This document shows, piece by piece, positions 11,783-24,274 of a DNA stretch of 64,000 nt (position 1 is its first letter; each line of letters opens with the position of its first letter). The translations under genes were made by a program, and so were the position numbers. The stretch lies in NCBI GenBank assembly GCA_964057225.1, contig OZ059896.1:2790001-2854000 (forward strand), written 5' to 3'. The notes beneath the pieces are model-generated. The model had not been told where the DNA came from, did not search any database, and saw only the letters and a program-made list of their open reading frames with translations. Source of the stretch: Auanema rhodensis. Its lineage: Eukaryota > Nematoda > Chromadorea > Rhabditida > Rhabditidae.

Positions 11783-13364
11783 AAAGTCATGGTTACCATG
11801 AACCAATATCAATAAAAATTTGTTTTTAGACTAATATGGACATGGGGAATCTAATTTTGAAAACCGCATCTCTTTATCTTTCACGTGAAGCGAGTTACAT
11901 ATAAAGTGCACATCACGTGTACATTTAATTAGCATAAATTAAAGTTCACGTAAATTTCAAAGTCATGGTTACCATGCACCAATATCAATAAAAATTTGTT
12001 TTTAGACTAATATGGACATGGGGAATCTAATTTTGAAAATCGCATCTCTTTATCTTTCACGTGAAGCGAGTTACATACCAAGTGCACATCACGTGTACAT
12101 TTAATTAGCATAAATTAAAGTTCACGTAAATTTCAAAGACATGGTTACCATGAACCAATATCAATAAAAATTTGTTTTAAACTAATATGGACATGGGGAA
12201 TCTAATTTTGAAAACCGCATCTCTTTATCTTTCACGTGAAGCGAGTTACATACCTAGTGCACATCACGTGTACATTTAATTAGCATAAATTAAAGTTCAC
12301 GTAAATTTCAAAGTCATGGTTACCATGAACCAATATCAATAAAAATTTGTTTTTAAACTAATATGGACATGGGGAATCTAATTTTGAAAACCGCATCTCT
12401 TTATCTTTCACGTGAAGCGAGTTACATACCTAGTGCACATCACGTGTACATTTAATTAGCATAAATTAAAGTTCACGTAAATTTCAAAGACATGGTTACC
12501 ATGAACCAATATCAATAAAAATTTGTTTTAAACTAATATGGACATGGGGAATCTAATTTTGAAAACCGCATCTCTTTATCTTTCACGTGAAGCGAGTTAC
12601 ATACCTAGTGCACATCACGTGTACATTTAATTAGCATAAATTAAAGTTCACGTAAATTTCAAAGTCATGGTTACCATGCACCAATATCAATAAAAATTTG
12701 TTTTTAAACTAATATGGACATGGGGAATCTAATTTTGAAAACCGTATCTCTTTATCTTTCACGTGAAGCGAGTTACATACCTAGTGCACATCACGTGTAC
12801 ATTTAATTAGCATAAATTAAAGTTCACGTAAATTTCAAAGTCATGGTTACCATGAACCAATATCAATAAAAATTTGTTTTTAAACTAATATGGACATGAG
12901 GAATCTAATTTTGAAAACCGCATCTCTTTATCTTTCACGTGAAGCGAGTTACATACCTAGTGCACATCACGTGTACATTTAATTAGCATAAATTAAAGTT
13001 CACGTAAATTTCAAAGTCATGGTTACCATGAACCAATATCAATAAAAATTTGTTTTTAGACTAATATGGACATGGGGAATCTAATTTTGAAAACCGCATC
13101 TCTTTATCTTTCACGTGAAGCGAGTTACATATAAAGTGCACATCACGTGTACATTTAATTAGCATAAATTAAAGTTCACGTAAATTTCAAAGTCATGGTT
13201 ACCATGCACCAATATCAATAAAAATTTGTTTTTAGACTAATATGGACATGGGGAATCTAATTTTGAAAATCGCATCTCTTTATCTTTCACGTGAAGCGAG
13301 TTACATACCAAGTGCACATCACGTGTACATTTAATTAGCATAAATTAAAGTTCACGTAAATTTC
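11080..13364. repeat. Repeated six-monomer series A-V-T-B-S-D separated by one V
   Basis: A-V-T-B-S-D occupies 11,080-12,134 and recurs at 12,310-13,364, with one extra V unit (175 bp, 5a) at 12,135-12,309 between them. Matching positions lie 1,230 bp apart, seven monomers less the missing bases of the V units. This fits an unequal exchange whose junction fell next to a V monomer. Confidence 0.75.
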
Positions 13365-15124
13365 AAAGTCATGGTTACCATGAACCAATATCAATAAAAA
13401 TTTGTTTTTAGACTAATATGGACATGGGGAATCTAATTTTGAAAACCGCATCTCTTTATCTTTCACGTGAAGCGAGTTACATATAAAGTGCACATCACGT
13501 GTACATTTAATTAGCATAAATTAAAGTTCACGTAAATTTCAAAGTCATGGTTACCATGCACCAATATTAATAAAAATTTGTTTTTAGATTAATATGGACA
13601 TGGGGAATCTAATTTTGAAAACCGCATCTCTTTATCTTTCACGTGAAGCGAGTTACATACCAAGTGCACATCACGTGTACACTTAATTAGCATAAATTAA
13701 AGTTCACGTAAATTTCAAAGTCATGGTTACCATGCACCAATATCAATAAAAATTTGTTTTTAGACTAATTTGAACATGGGGAATCTAATTTTGAAAACCG
13801 CATCTCTTTATCTTTCACGTGAAGCGAGTTACATACCAAGTGCACATCACGTGTACATTTAATTAGCATAAATTAAAGTTCACGTAAATTTCAAAGTCAT
13901 GGTTACCATGAACCAATATCAATAAAAACTCGTTTTTAGACTAATTTGGACATGGGGAATCTAATTTTGAAAACCGCATCTCTTTATCTTTCACGTGAAG
14001 CGAGTTACATACCAAGTGCACATCACGTGTACATTTAATTAGCATAAATTAAAGTTCACGTAAATTTCAAAGTCATGGTTACCATGCACCAATATCAATA
14101 AAAATTTGTTTTTAGACTAATTTGGACATGGGAAATCTAATTTTGAAAACCGCATCTCTTTATCTTTCACGTGAAGCGAGTTACATACCAAGTGCACATC
14201 ACGTGTACATTTAATTAGCATAAATTAAAGTTCACGTAAATTTCAAAGTCATGGTTACCATGAACCAATATCAATAAAAATTTGTTTTTAGACTAATATG
14301 GACATGGGGAATCTAATTTTGGAAACCGCATCTCTTTATTTTTCACGTGAAGCGAGTTACATACCAAGTGCACATCACGTGTACATTTAATTAGCATAAA
14401 TTAAAGTTCACGTAAATTTCAAAGTCATGGTTACCATGCACCAATATCAATAAAAATTTGTTTTTAGACTAATATGGACATGGGGAATCTAATTTTGAAA
14501 ATCGCATCTCTTTATCTTTCACGTGAAGCGAGTTACATACCAAGTGCACATCACGTGTACATTTAATTAGCATAAATTAAAGTTCACGTAAATTTCAAAG
14601 TCATGGTTACCATGAACCAATATCAATAAAAATTTGTTTTTAGACTAATATGGACATGGGGAATCTAATTTTGAAAACCGCATCTCTTTATCTTTCACGT
14701 GAAGCGAGTTACATATAAAGTGCACATCACGTGTACATTTAATTAGCATAAATTAAAGTTCACGTAAATTTCAAAGTCATGGTTACCATGCACCAATATT
14801 AATAAAAATTTGTTTTTAGATTAATATGGACATGGGGAATTTAATTTTGAAAACCGCATCTCTTTATCTTTCACGTGAAGCGAGTTACATACCAAGTGCA
14901 CATCACGTGTACACTTAATTAGCATAAATTAAAGTTCACGTAAATTTCAAAGTCATGGTTACCATGCACCAATATCAATAAAAATTGGTTTTTAGACTAA
15001 TATGGACATGGGGAATCTAATTTTGAAAACCGCATCTCTTTATCTTTCACGTGAAGCGAGTTACATACCAAGTGCACATCACGTGTACATTTAATTAGCA
15101 TAAATTAAAGTTCACGTAAATTTC
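13365..15124. repeat. S-E-F-C-C'-G-D-S-E'-H segment
   Basis: From 13,365 the order is S, E, F (aatttgaac), a C variant with 19a and aaactcg, a C' with gggaaatc, G, D, S, E' (gaatttaa) and H. It bridges the A/T/V-rich block upstream and the tandem seven-monomer blocks downstream. The run G-D-S-E'-H followed by C at 15,125 is a good copy of the 6-monomer HOR (14,245-15,300). Confidence 0.75.
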
Positions 15125-17586
15125 AAAGTCATGGTTACCATGCACCAATATCAATAAAAATTCGTTTTTAGACTAATTTGGACATGGGGAATCTAATTTT
15201 GAAAACCGCATCTCTTTATCTTTCACGTGAAGCGAGTTACATACCAAGTGCACATCACGTGTACATTTAATTAGCATAAATTAAAGTTCACGTAAATTTC
15301 AAAGTCATGGTTACCATGAACCAATATCAATAAAAATTTGTTTTTAAACTAATATGGACATGGGGAATCTAATTTTGAAAACCGCATCTTTTTATCTTTC
15401 ACGTGAAGCGAGTTACATACCTAGTGCACATCACGTGTACATTTAATTAGCATAAATTAAAGTTCACGTAAATTTCAAAGTCATGGTTACCATGCACCAA
15501 TATCAATAAAAATTTGTTTTTAAACTAATATGGACATGGGGAATCTAATTTTGAAAACCGCATCTCTTTATCTTTCACGTGAAGCGAGTTACATACCTAG
15601 TGCACATCACGTGTACATTTAATTAGCATAAATTAAAGTTCACGTAAATTTCAAAGTCATGGTTACCATGAACCAATATCAATAAAAATTTGTTTTTAAA
15701 CTAATATGGACATGGGGAATCTAATTTTGAAAACCGCATCTCTTTATCTTTCACGTGAAGCGAGTTACATACCTAGTGCACATCACGTGTACATTTAATT
15801 AGCATAAATTAAAGTTCACGTAAATTTCAAAGACATGGTTACCATGAACCAATATCAATAAAAATTTGTTTTAAACTAATATGGACATGGGGAATCTAAT
15901 TTTGAAAACCGCATCTCTTTATCTTTCACGTGAAGCGAGTTACATACCTAGTGCACATCACGTGTACATTTAATTAGCATAAATTAAAGTTCACGTAAAT
16001 TTCAAAGTCATGGTTACCATGCACCAATATCAATAAAAATTTGTTTTTAAACTAATATGGACATGGGGAATCTAATTTTGAAAACCGTATCTCTTTATCT
16101 TTCACGTGAAGCGAGTTACATACCTAGTGCACATCACGTGTACATTTAATTAGCATAAATTAAAGTTCACGTAAATTTCAAAGTCATGGTTACCATGAAC
16201 CAATATCAATAAAAATTTGTTTTTAAACTAATATGGACATGAGGAATCTAATTTTGAAAACCGCATCTCTTTATCTTTCACGTGAAGCGAGTTACATACC
16301 TAGTGCACATCACGTGTACATTTAATTAGCATAAATTAAAGTTCACGTAAATTTCAAAGTCATGGCTACCATGCACCAATATCAATAAAAATTCGTTTTT
16401 AGACTAATTTGGACATGGGGAATCTAATTTTGAAAACCGCATCTCTTTATCTTTCACGTGAAGCGAGTTACATACCAAGTGCACATCACGTGTACATTTA
16501 ATTAGCATAAATTAAAGTTCACGTAAATTTCAAAGTCATGGTTACCATGAACCAATATCAATAAAAATTTGTTTTTAAACTAATATGGACATGGGGAATC
16601 TAATTTTGAAAACCGCATCTTTTTATCTTTCACGTGAAGCGAGTTACATACCTAGTGCACATCACGTGTACATTTAATTAGCATAAATTAAAGTTCACGT
16701 AAATTTCAAAGTCATGGTTACCATGCACCAATATCAATAAAAATTTGTTTTTAAACTAATATGGACATGGGGAATCTAATTTTGAAAACCGCATCTCTTT
16801 ATCTTTCACGTGAAGCGAGTTACATACCTAGTGCACATCACGTGTACATTTAATTAGCATAAATTAAAGTTCACGTAAATTTCAAAGTCATGGTTACCAT
16901 GAACCAATATCAATAAAAATTTGTTTTTAAACTAATATGGACATGGGGAATCTAATTTTGAAAACCGCATCTCTTTATCTTTCACGTGAAGCGAGTTACA
17001 TACCTAGTGCACATCACGTGTACATTTAATTAGCATAAATTAAAGTTCACGTAAATTTCAAAGACATGGTTACCATGAACCAATATCAATAAAAATTTGT
17101 TTTAAACTAATATGGACATGGGGAATCTAATTTTGAAAACCGCATCTCTTTATCTTTCACGTGAAGCGAGTTACATACCTAGTGCACATCACGTGTACAT
17201 TTAATTAGCATAAATTAAAGTTCACGTAAATTTCAAAGTCATGGTTACCATGCACCAATATCAATAAAAATTTGTTTTTAAACTAATATGGACATGGGGA
17301 ATCTAATTTTGAAAACCGTATCTCTTTATCTTTCACGTGAAGCGAGTTACATACCTAGTGCACATCACGTGTACATTTAATTAGCATAAATTAAAGTTCA
17401 CGTAAATTTCAAAGTCATGGTTACCATGAACCAATATCAATAAAAATTTGTTTTTAAACTAATATGGACATGAGGAATCTAATTTTGAAAACCGCATCTC
17501 TTTATCTTTCACGTGAAGCGAGTTACATACCTAGTGCACATCACGTGTACATTTAATTAGCATAAATTAAAGTTCACGTAAATTTC
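15125..17586. repeat. Tandem pair of seven-monomer blocks C-U-T'-A-V-T-B
   Basis: Copies at 15,125-16,355 and 16,356-17,586 are 1,231 bp each and share U (catcttttta at about 15,385 and 16,616), a 175-bp V and the terminal B. The second copy begins with ggctacc in its C unit near 16,366. They match the earlier copy at 10,552-11,782 in order and length, including the single missing T in V. Confidence 0.88.
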
Positions 17587-20402
17587 AAAGTCATGGTTAC
17601 CATGAACCAATATCAATAAAAATTTGTTTTTAGACTAATATGGACATGGGGAATCTAATTTTGAAAACCGCATCTCTTTATCTTTCACGTGAAGCGAGTT
17701 ACATATAAAGTGCACATCACGTGTACATTTAATTAGCATAAATTAAAGTTCACGTAAATTTCAAAGTCATGGTTACCATGCACCAATATCAATAAAAATT
17801 TGTTTTTAGACTAATATGGACATGGGGAATCTAATTTTGAAAATCGCATCTCTTTATCTTTCACGTGAAGCGAGTTACATACCAAGTGCACATCACGTGT
17901 ACATTTAATTAGCATAAATTAAAGTTCACGTAAATTTCAAAGTCATGGTTACCATGAACCAATATCAATAAAAATTTGTTTTTAGACTAATATGGACATG
18001 GGGAATCTAATTTTGAAAACCGCATCTCCTTATCTTTCACGTGAAGCGAGTTACATATAAAGTGCACATCACGTGTACATTTAATTAGCATAAATTAAAG
18101 TTCACGTAAATTTCAAAGTCATGGTTACCATGCACCAATATTAATAAAAATTTGTTTTTAGATTAATATGGACATGGGGAATCTAATTTTGAAAACCGCA
18201 TCTCTTTATCTTTCACGTGAAGCGAGTTACATACCAAGTGCACATCACGTGTACACTTAATTAGCATAAATTAAAGTTCACGTAAATTTCAAAGTCATGG
18301 TTACCATGCACCAATATCAATAAAAATTTGTTTTTAGACTAATTTGAACATGGGGAATCTAATTTTGAAAACCGCATCTCTTTATCTTTCACGTGAAGCG
18401 AGTTACATACCAAGTGCACATCACGTGTACATTTAATTAGCATAAATTAAAGTTCACGTAAATTTCAAAGTCATGGTTACCATGAACCAATATCAATAAA
18501 AATTTGTTTTTAGACTAATATGGACATGGGGAATCTAATTTTGAAAACCGCATCTCTTTATTTTTCACCTGAAGCGAGTTACATACCAAGTGCACATCAC
18601 GTGTACATTTAATTAGCATAAATTAAAGTTCACGTAAATTTCAAAGTCATGGTTACCATGCACCAATATCAATAAAAATTTGTTTTTAGACTAATATGGA
18701 CATGGGGAATCTAATTTTGAAAATCGCATCTCTTTATCTTTCACGTGAAGCGAGTTACATACCAAGTGCACATCACGTGTACATTTAATTAGCATAAATT
18801 AAAGTTCACGTAAATTTCAAAGTCATGGTTACCATGAACCAATATCAATAAAAATTTGTTTTTAGACTAATATGGACATGGGGAATCTAATTTTGAAAAC
18901 CGCATCTCTTTATCTTTCACGTGAAGCGAGTTACATATAAAGTGCACATCACGTGTACATTTAATTAGCATAAATTAAAGTTCACGTAAATTTCAAAGTC
19001 ATGGTTACCATGCACCAATATCAATAAAAATTTGTTTTTAGATTAATATGGACATGGGGAATCTAATTTTGAAAACCGCATCTCTTTATCTTTCACTTGA
19101 AGCGAGTTACATACCAAGTGCACATCACGTGTACACTTAATTAGCATAAATTAAAGTTCACGTAAATTTCAAAGTCATGGTTACCATGCACCAATATCAA
19201 TAAAAATTGGTTTTTAGACTAATATGGACATGGGGAATCTAATTTTGAAAACCGCATCTCTTTATCTTTCACGTGAAGCGAGTTACATACCAAGTGCACA
19301 TCACGTGTACATTTAATTAGCATAAATTAAAGTTCACGTAAATTTCAAAGTCATGGTTACCATGAACCAATATCAATAAAAATTTGTTTTTAGACTAATA
19401 TGGACATGGGAAATCTAATTTTGGAAACCGCATCTCTTTATTTTTCACGTGAAGCGAGTTACATACCAAGTGCACATCACGTGTACATTTAATTAGCATA
19501 AATTAAAGTTCACGTAAATTTCAAAGTCATGGTTACCATGCACCAATATTAATAAAAATTTGTTTTTAGATTAATATGGACATGGGGAATCTAATTTTGA
19601 AAACCGCATCTCTTTATCTTTCACGTGAAGCGAGTTACATACCAAGTGCACATCACGTGTACACTTAATTAGCATAAATTAAAGTTCACGTAAATTTCAA
19701 AGTCATGGTTACCATGCACCAATATCAATAAAAATTTGTTTTTAGACTAATTTGGACATGGGGAATCTAATTTTGAAAACCGCATCTCTTTATCTTTCAC
19801 GTGAAGCGAGTTACATACCAAGTGCACATCACGTGTACATTTAATTAGCATAAATTAAAGTTCACGTAAATTTCAAAGTCATGGTTACCATGAACCAATA
19901 TCAATAAAAATTTGTTTTTAGACTAATATGGACATGGGGAATCTAATTTTGGAAACCGCATCTCTTTATTTTTCACGTGAAGCGAGTTACATACCAAGTG
20001 CACATCACGTGTACACTTAATTAGCATAAATTAAAGTTCACGTAAATTTCAAAGTCATGGTTACCATGCACCAATATCAATAAAAATTTGTTTTTAGACT
20101 AATATGGACATGGGGAATCTAATTTTGAAAATCGCATCTCTTTATCTTTCACGTGAAGCGAGTTACATACCAAGTGCACATCACGTGTACATTTAATTAG
20201 CATAAATTAAAGTTCACGTAAATTTCAAAGTCATGGTTACCATGAACCAATATCAATAAAAATTTGTTTTTAGACTAATATGGACATGGGGAATCTAATT
20301 TTGAAAACCGCATCTCTTTATCTTTCACGTGAAGCGAGTTACATATAAAGTGCACATCACGTGTACATTTAATTAGCATAAATTAAAGTTCACGTAAATT
20401 TC
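17587..20402. repeat. S-D-S-E-F-G-D-S-E-H mixed segment (monomers 101-116)
   Basis: The order is S, D, S (ctccttatc), E, F, a G-like unit with cacctg, D, S, an E with 28c and cacttg, H, G (gggaaatc), E, C', G, D, S. Its first seven units follow S-D-S-E-F-G-D, the same series that forms three tandem copies at 29,027-32,722. The last part feeds into the 11-monomer duplication. All monomers are 176 bp. Confidence 0.75.
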
Positions 20403-23400
20403 AAAGTCATGGTTACCATGCACCAATATTAATAAAAATTTGTTTTTAGATTAATATGGACATGGGGAATTTAATTTTGAAAACCGCATCTCTTTATCTT
20501 TCACGTGAAGCGAGTTACATACCAAGTGCACATCACGTGTACACTTAATTAGCATAAATTAAAGTTCACGTAAATTTCAAAGTCATGGTTACCATGCACC
20601 AATATCAATAAAAATTGGTTTTTAGACTAATATGGACATGGGGAATCTAATTTTGAAAACCGCATCTCTTTATCTTTCACGTGAAGCGAGTTACATACCA
20701 AGTGCACATCACGTGTACATTTAATTAGCATAAATTAAAGTTCACGTAAATTTCAAAGTCATGGTTACCATGCACCAATATCAATAAAAATTCGTTTTTA
20801 GACTAATTTGGACATGGGGAATCTAATTTTGAAAACCGCATCTCTTTATCTTTCACGTGAAGCGAGTTACATACCAAGTGCACATCACGTGTACATTTAA
20901 TTAGCATAAATTAAAGTTCACGTAAATTTCAAAGTCATGGTTACCATGAACCAATATCAATAAAAATTGGTTTTTAAACTAATATGGACATGGGGAATCT
21001 AATTTTGAAAACCGCATCTTTTTATCTTTCACGTGAAGCGAGTTACATACCTAGTGCACATCACGTGTACATTTAATTAGCATAAATTAAAGTTCACGTA
21101 AATTTCAAAGTCATGGTTACCATGCACCAATATCAATAAAAATTTGTTTTTAAACTAATATGGACATGGGAAATCTAATTTTGAAAACCGCATCTCTTTA
21201 TCTTTCACGTGAAGCGAGTTACATACCTAGTGCACATCACGTGTACATTTAATTAGCATAAATTAAAGTTCACGTAAATTTCAAAGTCATGGTTACCATG
21301 AACCAATATCAATAAAAATTTGTTTTTAAACTAATATGGACATGGGGAATCTAATTTTGAAAACCGCATCTCTTTATCTTTCACGTGAAGCGAGTTACAT
21401 ATAAAGTGCACATCACGTGTACATTTAATTAGCATAAATTAAAGTTCACGTAAATTTCAAAGTCATGGTTACCATGCACCAATATCAATAAAAATTTGTT
21501 TTTAGACTAATATGGACATGGGGAATCTAATTTTGAAAATCGCATCTCTTTATCTTTCACGTGAAGCGAGTTACATACCAAGTGCACATCACGTGTACAT
21601 TTAATTAGCATAAATTAAAGTTCACGTAAATTTCAAAGTCATGGTTACCATGAACCAATATCAATAAAAATTTGTTTTTAGACTAATATGGACATGGGGA
21701 ATCTAATTTTGAAAACCGCATCTCTTTATCTTTCACGTGAAGCGAGTTACATATAAAGTGCACATCACGTGTACATTTAATTAGCATAAATTAAAGTTCA
21801 CGTAAATTTCAAAGTCATGGTTACCATGCACCAATATTAATAAAAATTTGTTTTTAGATTAATATGGACATGGGGAATCTAATTTTGAAAACCGCATCTC
21901 TTTATCTTTCACGTGAAGCGAGTTACATACCAAGTGCACATCACGTGTACACTTAATTAGCATAAATTAAAGTTCACGTAAATTTCAAAGTCATGGTTAC
22001 CATGCACCAATATCAATAAAAATTTGTTTTTAGACTAATTTGAACATGGGGAATCTAATTTTGAAAACCGCATCTCTTTATCTTTCACGTGAAGCGAGTT
22101 ACATACCAAGTGCACATCACGTGTACATTTAATTAGCATAAATTAAAGTTCACGTAAATTTCAAAGTCATGGTTACCATGAACCAATATCAATAAAAATT
22201 TGTTTTTAGACTAATATGGACATGGGGAATCTAATTTTGGAAACCGCATCTCTTTATTTTTCACGTGAAGCGAGTTACATACCAAGTGCACATCACGTGT
22301 ACATTTAATTAGCATAAATTAAAGTTCACGTAAATTTCAAAGTCATGGTTACCATGCACCAATATCAATAAAAATTTGTTTTTAGATTAATATGGACATG
22401 GGGAATTTAATTTTGAAAACCGCATCTCTTTATCTTTCACGTGAAGCGAGTTACATACCAAGTGCACATCACGTGTACACTTAATTAGCATAAATTAAAG
22501 TTCACGTAAATTTCAAAGTCATGGTTACCATGCACCAATATCAATAAAAATTGGTTTTTAGACTAATATGGACATGGGGAATCTAATTTTGAAAACCGCA
22601 TCTCTTTATCTTTCACGTGAAGCGAGTTACATACCAAGTGCACATCACGTGTACATTTAATTAGCATAAATTAAAGTTCACGTAAATTTCAAAGTCATGG
22701 TTACCATGCACCAATATCAATAAAAATTCGTTTTTAGACTAATTTGGACATGGGGAATCTAATTTTGAAAACCGCATCTCTTTATCTTTCACGTGAAGCG
22801 AGTTACATACCAAGTGCACATCACGTGTACATTTAATTAGCATAAATTAAAGTTCACGTAAATTTCAAAGTCATGGTTACCATGAACCAATATCAATAAA
22901 AATTGGTTTTTAAACTAATATGGACATGGGGAATCTAATTTTGAAAACCGCATCTTTTTATCTTTCACGTGAAGCGAGTTACATACCTAGTGCACATCAC
23001 GTGTACATTTAATTAGCATAAATTAAAGTTCACGTAAATTTCAAAGTCATGGTTACCATGCACCAATATCAATAAAAATTTGTTTTTAAACTAATATGGA
23101 CATGGGAAATCTAATTTTGAAAACCGCATCTCTTTATCTTTCACGTGAAGCGAGTTACATACCTAGTGCACATCACGTGTACATTTAATTAGCATAAATT
23201 AAAGTTCACGTAAATTTCAAAGTCATGGTTACCATGAACCAATATCAATAAAAATTTGTTTTTAAACTAATATGGACATGGGGAATCTAATTTTGAAAAC
23301 CGCATCTCTTTATCTTTCACGTGAAGCGAGTTACATATAAAGTGCACATCACGTGTACATTTAATTAGCATAAATTAAAGTTCACGTAAATTTCAAAGTC

Positions 23401-24274
23401 ATGGTTACCATGCACCAATATCAATAAAAATTTGTTTTTAGACTAATATGGACATGGGGAATCTAATTTTGAAAATCGCATCTCTTTATCTTTCACGTGA
23501 AGCGAGTTACATACCAAGTGCACATCACGTGTACATTTAATTAGCATAAATTAAAGTTCACGTAAATTTCAAAGTCATGGTTACCATGAACCAATATCAA
23601 TAAAAATTTGTTTTTAGACTAATATGGACATGGGGAATCTAATTTTGAAAACCGCATCTCTTTATCTTTCACGTGAAGCGAGTTACATATAAAGTGCACA
23701 TCACGTGTACATTTAATTAGCATAAATTAAAGTTCACGTAAATTTCAAAGTCATGGTTACCATGCACCAATATTAATAAAAATTTGTTTTTAGATTAATA
23801 TGGACATGGGGAATCTAATTTTGAAAACCGCATCTCTTTATCTTTCACGTGAAGCGAGTTACATACCAAGTGCACATCACGTGTACACTTAATTAGCATA
23901 AATTAAAGTTCACGTAAATTTCAAAGTCATGGTTACCATGCACCAATATCAATAAAAATTTGTTTTTAGACTAATTTGAACATGGGGAATCTAATTTTGA
24001 AAACCGCATCTCTTTATCTTTCACGTGAAGCGAGTTACATACCAAGTGCACATCACGTGTACATTTAATTAGCATAAATTAAAGTTCACGTAAATTTCAA
24101 AGTCATGGTTACCATGAACCAATATCAATAAAAATTTGTTTTTAGACTAATATGGACATGGGGAATCTAATTTTGGAAACCGCATCTCTTTATTTTTCAC
24201 GTGAAGCGAGTTACATACCAAGTGCACATCACGTGTACATTTAATTAGCATAAATTAAAGTTCACGTAAATTTC
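20403..24274. repeat. Tandem duplication of an 11-monomer (1,936 bp) block
   Basis: Copies at 20,403-22,338 and 22,339-24,274 share the order E', H, C, U with 39g, T' with gggaaatc, an A/S chimera (47a with ataaag), D, S, E, F, G. The combination of 39g with catcttttta occurs only in these two copies (starts 20,931 and 22,867), as does the A/S chimera followed by D. Diagnostic sites lie exactly 1,936 bp apart. The first monomer of the second copy (22,339) differs from its partner by 28c and is a likely junction chimera. Confidence 0.9.

Noticed and set aside
20403-24274. Assembly artefact as the explanation for the near-identical blocks
   Set aside because: It cannot be excluded without reads, but each duplicated block also carries its own private differences, which argues against simple collapse or duplication errors.
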